Positions 17,009 to 27,174 of a DNA stretch of 33,125 nucleotides are shown here, piece by piece. This DNA comes from Thiogranum sp. (GTDB taxonomy: Bacteria > Pseudomonadota > Gammaproteobacteria > DSM-19610), in the NCBI GenBank assembly GCA_024102665.1, contig JAGFJP010000110.1, forward strand, positions 1 to 33,125, read 5' to 3'. Position 1 is the stretch's first letter. Every line of letters starts with the position of its first letter. The position numbers and the translations under genes were made by a program. A model generated the notes under the pieces. The model ran no database searches and was not told the DNA's origin. It worked only from the letters and a program-made list of their open reading frames with translations.

Positions 17009-18285
17009 GATGCCCCGGACATGTACTCGATATAGGACTCGTCGCGCAGGCGCCGCAACCAGACCTCCAGTTCCTCATCGATCTTGCGCTGGCGGATCGA
17101 TTCGCGCGCACGGTTGCGGCGGTAATCGTTGGTGTCGTCGTGTTCACGGCGTTCCAGCGTCTGGATCAGGTGCCAGCCGAAGCGGCTTTCAACCGGCTGG
17201 CTGATTTCACCGGCGGCGAGTTCGTCCATGGCTTTTTCGAATTCCGGCACCATCTGCCCGGGCGTGACCCAGCCGAGATCGCCACCCTGGCTGGCGGAAC
17301 CCGGGTCCTGCGAATGAGACCGGGCCAGCGTGGCAAAATCCTCGCCCTGTTCAATGCGCTGGCGCAGCTGCTGCATGCGCAGCTGAACGTCTTTTTCGGA
17401 TACCAGCGCATCGGGACGCAGCAGGATATGCCGGACACGGGTTTGCTTGATCAGGTGCCGCTCGTCACCGCGGATGTCCATGATCTTGATGATGTGAAAA
17501 CCGCTGGGACTGCGAATCGGATCGCTGATCTGCCCGGTTTGCAGTTCACCCACGACGTCGGAGAAAAACGTCGGCAGCTGTCCGGTCTTGCGCCAGCCGA
17601 GATCGCCACCACTCAACGCCTGCTGGCCATCGGATTCGGCGATAGCGATCTGCTCGAAGTCGGCGCCTTCCCTCAGGCGCGCCAGGATATCCTCGGTGCG
17701 TGCCCTGGCGGTCTGAACTTGTTCCGGGCTGGCCGCTTCCGGGACGGAAACCAGGATGTGCGCCAGCCGGTATTCGCGGTTCTGGTCATTGAAGGCTGCC
17801 GCTGTCGCCAGCAGGTTGTCGATTTCCTGCTCGGTGACCTGGACGCGATTGTCCACCATTTCCTGCTGAATGCGGTTCATGGTGATCTGGTTGCGGAACT
17901 GTTCACGGAATGCGGCGTAATCAACCCCGTCCCGTTCGAGAACTTCGCGGAATTCGTCCAGGGTCATGTTGCTCTGCCTGGCCAGCGTGCGCAGGTTGGC
18001 GTTGAGCGTATCGTCATCGATGCGCACACCGCTGCGCTCGGCGATCTGCAACTGCAGGTTTTCCAGGATCAGCCGGTCGAGCACCTGCTTGCGCAAAATC
18101 GATTGCGGAGGCAGCTGCGCCTGCTGTTGCCGCAGCTGGTCGATGATCATGCCTGCGCGGTTTTCCAGTTCGCTTTCCAGGATGACGTCGTCGTTGACGA
18201 CAGCGACGATGCGGTTGAGCGGCTCCGCAAACAGCGCATTGCTGAAGGCAAAAACCAGTGCAAATAAAAGGGATCTGTGTGTCAT
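17005..18285 (-). CDS. surA: periplasmic chaperone / peptidyl-prolyl isomerase SurA
   Basis: Escorts unfolded outer-membrane proteins, LptD among them, across the periplasm to the Bam complex. 426 residues (E. coli 428). A signal peptide is visible ([20 protein letters not shown], cleavage before [12 protein letters not shown]). The N-terminal chaperone domain (21-170) is followed by two parvulin domains, about 172-270 ([11 protein letters not shown] ... GGDLGW) and 283-380 (RVRHILLRP ... GGDLGW). It begins 6 nt after its client gene lptD. Confidence 0.96.
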   Translation of the reverse strand: MTHRSLLFALVFAFSNALFAEPLNRIVAVVNDDVILESELENRAGMIIDQLRQQQAQLPPQSILRKQVLDRLILENLQLQIAERSGVRIDDDTLNANLRTLARQSNMTLDEFREVLERDGVDYAAFREQFRNQITMNRIQQEMVDNRVQVTEQEIDNLLATAAAFNDQNREYRLAHILVSVPEAASPEQVQTARARTEDILARLREGADFEQIAIAESDGQQALSGGDLGWRKTGQLPTFFSDVVGELQTGQISDPIRSPSGFHIIKIMDIRGDERHLIKQTRVRHILLRPDALVSEKDVQLRMQQLRQRIEQGEDFATLARSHSQDPGSASQGGDLGWVTPGQMVPEFEKAMDELAAGEISQPVESRFGWHLIQTLERREHDDTNDYRRNRARESIRQRKIDEELEVWLRRLRDESYIEYMSGAS

Positions 18286-18291
18286 GAGCTC

Positions 18292-20628
18292 TCAGTCTTC
18301 GGGGCGTTCCGTGTAGCCAAGAATACCATCTTCCAGCAACGATTCGATGTTGCTGCCGATATGACCCAGGCCTTTCAGGACAAACTGGAACATAACCGCG
18401 CGATTGGTTTCGGTGCCGTCGTTGTCAAGGTATTCGCGGGCCACCAGGCGCACTCCCCAGCAGCAGCTGTCGTACTCGATGCCGGCCATGGTCTCGAGTT
18501 TCTGCGAATTGTCGATGTCGTAATACCAGCGGCCGAGCACATGCCATGCCGGGCTCAACGGCCAGAGGATCGACGCGTCGATCTGGTCCTGGGAGCTGTT
18601 GCGGTAGCGGTAAGAAAGATTGGCGATCTTTCTGAAGCCGGGATTGTACTGTATCCGCGCGTTGGCGCGCTCGGTCTGCCTGTCGCCAGGGCTCCAGACC
18701 ACATCGGCCTTGCCGTTCCAGGCGCGGGAAAAGGATACATCCATTTCGCCGGCGATATCCGACGCCTTCTCGTCCTGCGGTTGCGTGTTGCCGAGGGTGA
18801 CATTGCGGTTCTGGAAATAGAACAACTGACCCGCGGAAGCACGGAATTTTTCCTGACCGGTCCCGGGATCCATGAAGCGCGTGGTGGCTGCCAGCGCGAG
18901 CTGATTTGCATCACCCATCCGGTCGGTGCCGTCGAAACGGTTTTCCTCGAACAGCTCCTGGTAAGAGAAGGTCGGCTCGCTGGTGTCGAACAGCGGCAAG
19001 TCGTCCTGGTTCTGTCCCTTTACATAGAGGTAGTACAGCCGCGGTTCCAGCGTCTGCAGATAGCTGCGCGAACCGATACGCAGGTTTCTTTCGAGAAACA
19101 GTGTGTTGTCGAGGCTGAACAACGGGGTCGTGCGTGTCGGCGTTTCGGGTTGTTCTGCAGGTTGCTGATCGAGGCCGTAAGCGGTGTATCTCAGGCCTAT
19201 TTTGGGCGTGATTTCGAAAGCGGCGCGCTGCACCGGAAGCCTTATGCTCGGAAACAGGTCGATGCGGCTGCCGGTAACGCGGGAATCCTGATCGAAGTGC
19301 ACTGCTTCCGACTCGACGCCCATGAAGAGTCCGAACGGGTTCATGGGGGAAATTCCGGAAAAGGTCAGGCGCGGCATGCGCTCGTAAGGGCGGTCGGCGG
19401 CCGCGATGGTTGAGTCGACAGTCTGGTAATCGTCGACGCTGAGTCCGGCAGTCCACCAGGCAGTGCTGTAATCGGCGCGTATGGTGCGCTGCAGATGGGT
19501 GATGCTCGCCAGGCTCAATGTATCGCCGAGGTCGTTCAGGTAGTCCTTGTCGGATACCCGGTCGTAGTCGACGTTGACCGCGAGGTGTTTTCCGAAGCGG
19601 CTGGTGTTGCGCAGCGTGATGCGACTGCGGTCTTGCTCGGCAATCTCGTCCTGGTGCAGGTACTCGACATTCAACAGGCTTCGCTGGTTCTCCGTCAGGT
19701 GCCGGAATTCCGTAGTGATCTGGGCGCCGCGGTCCTGCAGGTAGCGCGGTGTCAGGGTGGCGTCGTAGTTCGGCGCCAGATTGAAATAATAGGGCACGCG
19801 GAATTCGAAACCGGAATTGTCCGAGGAGCCGAAACTCGGCACCAGGAAACCGGTAATGCGGCGGTCGTCGATCGGAAATGAGATGTAGGGGGTATAAAGT
19901 ACCGGGACATCCTTGATGCGCAAATGCGCATGTCGCGCAGTACCGATGCCGTCATCGTGATTGAGGGTGACATTGCGCGAGCGCAGCAGCCACACATTGC
20001 TGGCGTCCGGGCACGTGGTATAGGTGGCGTCCCGGTAACTTGTGAGGCCGGGTTCCAGCAACCAGGCGGCTTCGGCTTTTCCCCGCGCATGGCGTTCATA
20101 GAAGCGGAAGCGCGTATCGTAGAATTCCGCCCGGTCTTCGTCGAGCCAGATTTTTCCGTGGCTGGCGGTCACGGTCATATCCGGTTCGTCGTAACGCACC
20201 TGGCCTTCGACGTCGGCAACGGATCCCGGTTTGTAGTAGATGAGACGGTCCGCCTGGATACGCTGGTCCGCGCGTTCCGCTTCGGCCGCCCCGATAAGCG
20301 TGTAAGTGCCGTCCGCCGTCATGTTCGCCAGGTCGCCGGTGAGGCTGGTCGCGGTCTCTTCGCGTGCGCCGGTAGAGCGCGGGAAAAATCCCTGCGCAGG
20401 CTGGGGCGGGCACACCGCCCACGCCGACACCGGCGCATAGGGGTCGAGGTCGCCGCCATCCGACAGCAGCCTCGCGGGCTCCGGACCGGATCCGGGCAAG
20501 CCACCGGGCGTGCTCTCCGCACAGGCAGCATTGCGTTCCTCGTCCGCGCAATTCCCTGGCGAACCGGCGTGATTTTCCGTTGCCAGAAGCAAAAGCGCGG
20601 CAAACAGCAGAGAATGGCTGGTATTCAC
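18292..20628 (-). CDS. lptD: LPS-assembly protein LptD
   Basis: Outer-membrane beta-barrel that with LptE inserts lipopolysaccharide into the outer leaflet. 778 residues (E. coli 784). It has a signal peptide at the N-terminus, an OstA-like periplasmic domain (about 95-225, with RIQADRLIYY and ADVEGQVRY), then the barrel (VPSFGSSDNSGFEFRVPYYFN). Cysteines expected for the maturation disulfides are present: Cys73 (AVCPPQP), Cys206 (TTCPDAS) and a C-terminal Cys pair (DSCCWGVRL). The start is GTG at 20628; no strong ribosome binding site is seen. First gene of the surA-pdxA-rsmA-usp operon. Confidence 0.95.
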   Translation of the reverse strand: MNTSHSLLFAALLLLATENHAGSPGNCADEERNAACAESTPGGLPGSGPEPARLLSDGGDLDPYAPVSAWAVCPPQPAQGFFPRSTGAREETATSLTGDLANMTADGTYTLIGAAEAERADQRIQADRLIYYKPGSVADVEGQVRYDEPDMTVTASHGKIWLDEDRAEFYDTRFRFYERHARGKAEAAWLLEPGLTSYRDATYTTCPDASNVWLLRSRNVTLNHDDGIGTARHAHLRIKDVPVLYTPYISFPIDDRRITGFLVPSFGSSDNSGFEFRVPYYFNLAPNYDATLTPRYLQDRGAQITTEFRHLTENQRSLLNVEYLHQDEIAEQDRSRITLRNTSRFGKHLAVNVDYDRVSDKDYLNDLGDTLSLASITHLQRTIRADYSTAWWTAGLSVDDYQTVDSTIAAADRPYERMPRLTFSGISPMNPFGLFMGVESEAVHFDQDSRVTGSRIDLFPSIRLPVQRAAFEITPKIGLRYTAYGLDQQPAEQPETPTRTTPLFSLDNTLFLERNLRIGSRSYLQTLEPRLYYLYVKGQNQDDLPLFDTSEPTFSYQELFEENRFDGTDRMGDANQLALAATTRFMDPGTGQEKFRASAGQLFYFQNRNVTLGNTQPQDEKASDIAGEMDVSFSRAWNGKADVVWSPGDRQTERANARIQYNPGFRKIANLSYRYRNSSQDQIDASILWPLSPAWHVLGRWYYDIDNSQKLETMAGIEYDSCCWGVRLVAREYLDNDGTETNRAVMFQFVLKGLGHIGSNIESLLEDGILGYTERPED

Positions 20629-20857
20629 GAATGATGACTGATTCGAGTAGGTGTCGTTCGGGCCCTGACGGAGCAGTACACTGGGTTGTTAACCGGATCG
20701 ACTCCTGCCGTTATCGCGATTCATGATTGGCACGTAAAATCGCATAGAATGATCGCTCGTTCAATCGCTTCTGAAACCGTTGATGCCAGGGGCGGGTTTT
20801 TTCACGGGCGCCGGCCGGTGTACTATGCCGGCAGTTGATTGCAGAAAGGTTTACCTG
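20629..20857. promoter_or_regulatory. divergent region lptD / amgK
   Basis: About 230 bp with two outward-facing genes, one for LPS export and one for peptidoglycan recycling. No classical sigma-E (GGAACTT/TCAGA) pair is evident for lptD. AAAGG at 20845-20849 lies 8 nt before the TTG start proposed for amgK. I cannot place promoters with confidence. Confidence 0.3.
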
Positions 20858-22503
<1,646 letters not shown>

Positions 22504-22507
22504 GGAC

Positions 22508-23941
22508 ATGGGAGACGAAATCGCCCACAGTCATTTTCAGGAAAGCGATTTCGCTGATTTCAGGGAGCATCTCGCAACAGAAACGAAGTTGCTGGGTGAA
22601 TGGTTTCAGCAAGGCGGTTTCTCATCCCGGGTGCCGGCCTGCGGCCTGGAAGTCGAGGCCTGGCTCATCGATGCGCAGGCGCTTCCGGCGCCGGTCAACA
22701 GCCTGTTGCTGGAAAGGCTCGGCAATCCGCTTGTGGTCCCGGAGCTGGCGCAATTCAACGTCGAACTCAACGTCGAGCCTCAAGCCTTGCGCGGCGGCGC
22801 GCTGGGCCTGCTCGAAACGGAGCTGCATGACACCTGGTGTGAATGTCAGAAGGTCGCCGCCAGCCTCGACACGCGCCTGGTCATGACCGGTATTCTGCCC
22901 AGCGTGGCGCAGCAGCATCTGACACTGGCCAATATGTCGCAGCAGAAACGCTATCGCGCGCTCAACGAGCAGGTGCTGCGCCTGCGCGAAGGCAAACCGT
23001 TGATGCTGGACATCCACGGGCGCGAGCACCTGAACGTCGTGCACGCCGATGTCATGCTGGAATCGGCGACTACCTCATTGCAGCTGCACCTGAAGGTCGG
23101 GTGCGGACAGGCGGTCAGATACTACAACGCGGCACAGATCGTTTCGGCGCCGCTGGTGGCGGCATGCGCCAATTCGCCCTACCTGTTCGGCAAAAGCCTC
23201 TGGGACGAAACCCGGGTGCCGCTGTTCGAGCAATCGGTCGAAGTGGGCGGTTTTGCCGGCGCCAGCCGCGGACCGGTGCGGCGCGTCAGTTTCGGCACCG
23301 GTTACGCGAAGGAGTCGCTCTTTGAATGTTTCGTAGAGAACGAAGCGCATTTCCCTGTGCTGCTGCCCATGGTGTTCGATGCGCCCGATGCGCAGCTGCG
23401 TCATCTGCGTCTGCACAACGGCACCATCTGGCGCTGGAACCGGCCGTTGATAGGTTTCGATGACGACGGCACGCCGCACTTGCGCATCGAGCACCGGGTA
23501 TTGCCGGCAGGTCCCACGATCACGGACAGCATTGCCAACGCCGCGTTTTTCTACGGCCTGGTGCATGCGCTGGCAAGTCGCGATGCCAGTCCCGAGGCTG
23601 TGCTGCCGTTTGCCACGGCGCGCGACAATTTTTATGCCGCGGCGCGCCATGGTCTCGATGCACAGATCACCTGGCTGGACGGTCGCAAGCTGCCGGTGCA
23701 GGGTCTGCTGCTCGATGAGCTGATACCGCTCGCCCGCTACGGCCTTGGCCTGCTGGATATCGATGCCGCCGAACGTGATCATTACCTCGATATCATCAGG
23801 CAGCGTGTCGGCAACGCCTGCACCGGTGCCGCCTGGCAACGCGCTTACGTCGTCAGGCATGCATGCGACATGGCGGCCCTGACCGAGGCCTATTATCAAC
23901 GTCAGGAAAGCGGCGTGCCGGTACACGACTGGAGCGCCTGA
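22508..23941 (+). CDS. GCS2-family glutamate-cysteine-ligase-like carboxylate-amine ligase
   Basis: About 477-residue protein resembling the GCS2 (glutamate-cysteine ligase 2) carboxylate-amine ligases, which form a gamma-glutamyl or similar amide using ATP. N-terminal acidic motifs are GLEVEAWLID (46-55) and AQFNVELNVEP (81-91), followed by LMLDIHGREHL, an arginine-rich RRVSFGTGY segment and the C-terminal RIEHRVLPAGPT. True glutathione synthesis is possible, but the exact substrates are not readable. The ATG at 22508 is supported by GAGG just upstream, although spacing is short. Four nucleotides after murU; the M14 hydrolase starts 7 nt after its stop, so these two at least are co-expressed. 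Confidence 0.75.
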   Translation: MGDEIAHSHFQESDFADFREHLATETKLLGEWFQQGGFSSRVPACGLEVEAWLIDAQALPAPVNSLLLERLGNPLVVPELAQFNVELNVEPQALRGGALGLLETELHDTWCECQKVAASLDTRLVMTGILPSVAQQHLTLANMSQQKRYRALNEQVLRLREGKPLMLDIHGREHLNVVHADVMLESATTSLQLHLKVGCGQAVRYYNAAQIVSAPLVAACANSPYLFGKSLWDETRVPLFEQSVEVGGFAGASRGPVRRVSFGTGYAKESLFECFVENEAHFPVLLPMVFDAPDAQLRHLRLHNGTIWRWNRPLIGFDDDGTPHLRIEHRVLPAGPTITDSIANAAFFYGLVHALASRDASPEAVLPFATARDNFYAAARHGLDAQITWLDGRKLPVQGLLLDELIPLARYGLGLLDIDAAERDHYLDIIRQRVGNACTGAAWQRAYVVRHACDMAALTEAYYQRQESGVPVHDWSA

Positions 23942-23948
23942 CAGCGTC

Positions 23949-24968
23949 ATGGGCAGCCTGTTACGTCATTACGAGGAACTGCCGCAAGGGTTGCCGGAGG
24001 CGTCACCGACGCAGCTGGCAGATCTGCTGGGAGGACCGTCGCTGATTCACCTGCCGGGGCGTCGCGAACAGCCGCTGTTCGTGTCGCTGCTGCTGCACGG
24101 CAATGAAACGACCGGACTGCTGGCGCTGCAGGCGTTGCTGAAACAGTACCGGGAGCGGGAACTGCCCAGGGCGCTGAGCATTTTCATCGGCAATGTGGAA
24201 GCCGCGCGCGATGGCCTGCGGCGCCTGGCGGGCCAGCCCGACTACAATCGCGTATGGCCGGGCACGGATCACCCGGACAGCCCGGAGCAACGCATGATGA
24301 GCGAGGTTTTCGAGCTGATGAAGCCGCGCCGGCCTTTCGCCAGCGTGGATATTCACAACAACACCGGCATCAATCCGCACTACGCCTGCGTCAACCGCAT
24401 CGATCACCGTTTTCTGCATCTGGCGAGCCTGTTCAGCCGCACCCTGGTCTATTTCGTGCGTCCGCGCGGCGTACAGTCGATGGCGTTCGCGCAACTGTGC
24501 CCGGCGGTGACGGTGGAATGCGGCAAGGTAGGTCAGAGCGCGGGCGAGAGCCACGCCCGCGAGTTTCTGGAAGCCTGCCTGCACCTGAGCGATATTCCCG
24601 ACCATCCGGTGGCGGCGCGCGATCTGGATCTGTTTCATACTGTAGCGATCGTACGGGTGCCACGGGCATACAGCTTCGGCTTCGGTGAAAATCATGTCGA
24701 TATCTGTTTCACCGAAGATCTCGATCACATGAATTTCAGAGAATTGCCGGTCGGTACCGAGCTGGCGCGGCTCAACGGCGTCGACGGCATGCCGCTCGAG
24801 GCCCGGGATGAAGCGGGGCGCGAAGTCGCGAACAGCTTTTTTACCGTGGAGGACAACGTGCTGCGCACGGCGCGCGTATTGATGCCTTCGATGTTCACTC
24901 TCGATGAGCGCGTGATACGACAGGACTGCCTGGGCTACCTGATGGAGCGCTATCCCTTGCCGGGCTAG
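23949..24968 (+). CDS. succinylglutamate desuccinylase/aspartoacylase-family zinc hydrolase
   Basis: 339-residue M14-type zinc amidohydrolase of the AstE/AspA group, which removes an acyl group from an N-acyl amino acid. The zinc site is His50-x-x-Glu53 in LLHGNETTG plus His136 in VDIHNNTG. DYNRVWPG (98-105) is the equivalent of the family DLNR-x-FPG, and Glu190 in TVECG is the likely catalytic acid/base. It is not in an arginine-succinyltransferase (ast) cluster, so AstE itself is unlikely. It lies immediately after the GCS2-like ligase and may act on that enzyme's product or a related N-acyl compound; this is inference. It faces cpdA convergently. Confidence 0.82.
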   Translation: MGSLLRHYEELPQGLPEASPTQLADLLGGPSLIHLPGRREQPLFVSLLLHGNETTGLLALQALLKQYRERELPRALSIFIGNVEAARDGLRRLAGQPDYNRVWPGTDHPDSPEQRMMSEVFELMKPRRPFASVDIHNNTGINPHYACVNRIDHRFLHLASLFSRTLVYFVRPRGVQSMAFAQLCPAVTVECGKVGQSAGESHAREFLEACLHLSDIPDHPVAARDLDLFHTVAIVRVPRAYSFGFGENHVDICFTEDLDHMNFRELPVGTELARLNGVDGMPLEARDEAGREVANSFFTVEDNVLRTARVLMPSMFTLDERVIRQDCLGYLMERYPLPG

Positions 24969-24983
24969 CCGGCCGCGCCGCGC

Positions 24984-25796
24984 TCAGTAGCCGCGTGCGT
25001 CAGCGTCGATGATGCCCGGAATCCGCTCCAGGCGTTGTATGCCGGTGTCGAATTCGCCATCGGGATGAAGCTCGAACCAGCGATACCCGGGGGGACTGTG
25101 ATCGATAGCGAACCTGTCGCTGCCGGGCAGGAACTGAATGCCGGTGGAAGGCCCCGCAAGCAGGCGCACGCCGTTGCGCGTGCGGTCGAAGACCTGGTGC
25201 ACGTGCCCCCAGACGATGGCGCGGACCTGTGGATGGCGGTCGATAATGTCGAAAAACGGCCCGGGGTTGTCGACCGCCATGGTATCCAGCCAGCGGCTCC
25301 CGATCGGCACCGGTTGATGGTGCAGCCAGACCAGCGCCGGCAGCCGCGGATGGGCGCCAAGCGCCGCATCGAGTTCCTGCAGCTCCTGCGCGGCGAGGTG
25401 CCCGCCTTCATCCCCCGGAATCGTTGAATCCAGAAAGACCTGTTGCCAGCCGCGGTCACAGTGCGAACGCACTGTGAAAAAACCGTCGCGGTTCATGGAT
25501 GCGCGCAGCGCCGTGCCCTCGTCGTGATTGCCGGGCAGGCAGAACACCGGCGCGCCGGCGGCAGCCAGGCAATCGCGCAGCGCCTGGTAAGCCTGCGGCG
25601 AACCGTCGTGCGTCAGGTCGCCGCTGGCGACGATCAGATCCGGCGGCTGCGTGCGCAGCAGCAGCGCCACTATCTCCCGCAGACAGTGCCGGGTATCGAG
25701 ACCGAGCAGCGTGCCGCCGGCGTCCGCGAAAAGGTGGGTATCGGTGATCTGGATAAGCTGCAGCGCCCGCGCCGGCGCTTCTGAGCCCGTTCGCAT
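24984..25796 (-). CDS. cpdA: 3',5'-cyclic AMP phosphodiesterase, CpdA-like metallophosphoesterase
   Basis: 270-residue calcineurin-like phosphoesterase with the class III cyclic nucleotide phosphodiesterase pattern: ITDTHLF (Asp19, His21), VASGDLTHDGS (Asp60), LPGNHDE (Asn90, His91), WLHHQPVPIGSRWLD and WGHVHQ. The HHQPVP-G segment is characteristic of CpdA. It hydrolyses cAMP and would damp CRP-type signalling. The start codon overlaps the argA stop by one base (TAATG), so it is translated with argA. E. coli CpdA is 275 residues. Confidence 0.88.
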   Translation of the reverse strand: MRTGSEAPARALQLIQITDTHLFADAGGTLLGLDTRHCLREIVALLLRTQPPDLIVASGDLTHDGSPQAYQALRDCLAAAGAPVFCLPGNHDEGTALRASMNRDGFFTVRSHCDRGWQQVFLDSTIPGDEGGHLAAQELQELDAALGAHPRLPALVWLHHQPVPIGSRWLDTMAVDNPGPFFDIIDRHPQVRAIVWGHVHQVFDRTRNGVRLLAGPSTGIQFLPGSDRFAIDHSPPGYRWFELHPDGEFDTGIQRLERIPGIIDADARGY

Positions 25797-27124
25797 TACT
25801 CCAGGGCCTTTATGAAGACTTTGGAATTGCGCTGGTAGTTATACAGATTCTTCCTCTTCACCGGCAGTTCATCGATTTCGGCGTGTCGAAATCCGCGTTC
25901 CCGGAACCAGTGCGAGGTCTGCGTGGTGAGCACGAACAACTGTTTGACGCCGCTGTTCAGAGCGCGGCGCTCGATCGCCTGCAGAAGATTGTCACCACGG
26001 CCCTCGGCGCGGTAATCGGGGTGCACGGCGAGGCAGGACAGCTCCGCCACATCGCCCTCGTAAGGGTAGAGCGCGGCGCAGGCTATGGTCATGCCGTCGC
26101 GTTCGACCACCATGAAATGATCGATTTCCATTTCCAGCAGCTCGCGGGAGCGCTTCACCAGCACGCCTTCCTCTTCCAGCGGGCTGATCAGCTGCAGGAT
26201 GCCGCCGACATCATCGATCGTCGCGGTGCGCAGTCCTTCATAGGACTCGGCGCTGATCAGCATGCCTACGCCATCACGGGTAAACAGTTCCAGCAACAGG
26301 CCGCCGTCGGTGTGGTGGTCGATGAGGTGTATGCGTTTCACGCCGCGTCGACTGCTGTCCATGGCATAGCCCAGATGCCGTGCCCATTCGTCGGAGAGTC
26401 TGCGTCGACCCTGCAACAACTGTTCGGCCTCTGCGAGTGAAAGTTCCCGGATCAAACGCTTGCGGCTGTCGCGCAGGCCCGGTCCATCGACCAGCAACAC
26501 GAGTTTGTCAGCGTGCAGCGCCACGGCCGCAGCCGTCGCGACTTCTTCCGCGCTCAGATTGAAGACTTCCCCTGTCGGGGAATAACCCAGCGGGGACAGT
26601 AGCACCACGCGGCCGGCGTCCAGCTGCTGGTGGATACCCGGCGCGTCGATGCGACGCACGGTGCCGGTATGGCAATAGTCGACGCCGTCGCGAATGCCGA
26701 GCGGTCGGGCGATGACGAAATTACCGCTGGCGACGCCGATGCGCGCGCCGGCGGTGGGTGTGTTCACCAGGCTCATCGACAGACTGGCTTCGATGTCGAC
26801 GCGCAGACTGCCGACCGCATCCTTGACGCCGGCCAGCGCCTCGTCGTCGGTGACCCGAAGCCCGTTGACGTAGCGAATGGCGGCTTTTCTCTGCTTGAGC
26901 CGATGCTCGATCTGCGGGCGCGCGCCGTGTACCAGCACCAGGCGCAACCCGAGCGTATGGATCAGGGCGATATCGTGCACCAGGCGGTCGAATTGCGCGT
27001 CGACGGCTTCGCCGCCGAACATGATGACCACGGTCTTGCCGCGATGCGCCTGGACATAGGGCGCCGCCTGGCGGATGTTCGTTACAAAGCTGCTTTGTTG
27101 TTGATTTTTCTGCTTTACGGCCAT
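25796..27124 (-). CDS. argA: N-acetylglutamate synthase
   Basis: First step of arginine synthesis: acetyl-CoA plus glutamate gives N-acetylglutamate. 442 residues (E. coli 443). The N-terminal amino-acid-kinase-like domain (about 20-285) has TVVIMFGGEAVD and LVLVHGARPQ. The C-terminal GNAT acetyltransferase domain (about 296-440) has LSCLAVHPDYRAEGRGDNLLQAIERRA, the acetyl-CoA pyrophosphate loop. The kinase-like domain usually binds arginine for feedback inhibition. argE lies 50 bp upstream on the same strand. Confidence 0.95.
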   Translation of the reverse strand: MAVKQKNQQQSSFVTNIRQAAPYVQAHRGKTVVIMFGGEAVDAQFDRLVHDIALIHTLGLRLVLVHGARPQIEHRLKQRKAAIRYVNGLRVTDDEALAGVKDAVGSLRVDIEASLSMSLVNTPTAGARIGVASGNFVIARPLGIRDGVDYCHTGTVRRIDAPGIHQQLDAGRVVLLSPLGYSPTGEVFNLSAEEVATAAAVALHADKLVLLVDGPGLRDSRKRLIRELSLAEAEQLLQGRRRLSDEWARHLGYAMDSSRRGVKRIHLIDHHTDGGLLLELFTRDGVGMLISAESYEGLRTATIDDVGGILQLISPLEEEGVLVKRSRELLEMEIDHFMVVERDGMTIACAALYPYEGDVAELSCLAVHPDYRAEGRGDNLLQAIERRALNSGVKQLFVLTTQTSHWFRERGFRHAEIDELPVKRKNLYNYQRNSKVFIKALE

Positions 27125-27140
27125 GGTGGCTAGATTATGT

Positions 27141-27155
27141 TTTCAACCGTTGAAA
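27141..27155. repeat. palindrome TTTCAAC-C-GTTGAAA upstream of argA
   Basis: A perfect 7-bp inverted repeat with a single central base, 17-31 bp upstream of the argA start in the 50-bp argE-argA gap. On the minus strand it is followed by CATAAT, a -10-like hexamer, so it could be an operator over an argA promoter or a small hairpin. It does not resemble the E. coli ARG box. Confidence 0.4.
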
Positions 27156-27174
27156 CACAAGCTTGCCGCAGGCT

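Noticed and set aside
16133-17035. 300-codon open frame antisense to pdxA
   Set aside because: Shadow frame; pdxA on the minus strand is complete and overlaps both neighbours in the normal way.
17140-18267. 375-codon open frame antisense to surA
   Set aside because: Purely a shadow of surA; no ribosome binding site and no recognisable protein.
20727-20745. TTGGCACG...ATCGC resembling a sigma-54 promoter upstream of amgK
   Set aside because: The GG-to-GC spacing is 11 instead of 10 and the -12 element is ATCGC, not TTGC; sigma-54 promoters do not tolerate this.
20749-20838. 29-codon frame upstream of amgK
   Set aside because: No ribosome binding site and no overlap or coupling with the next gene; probably chance.
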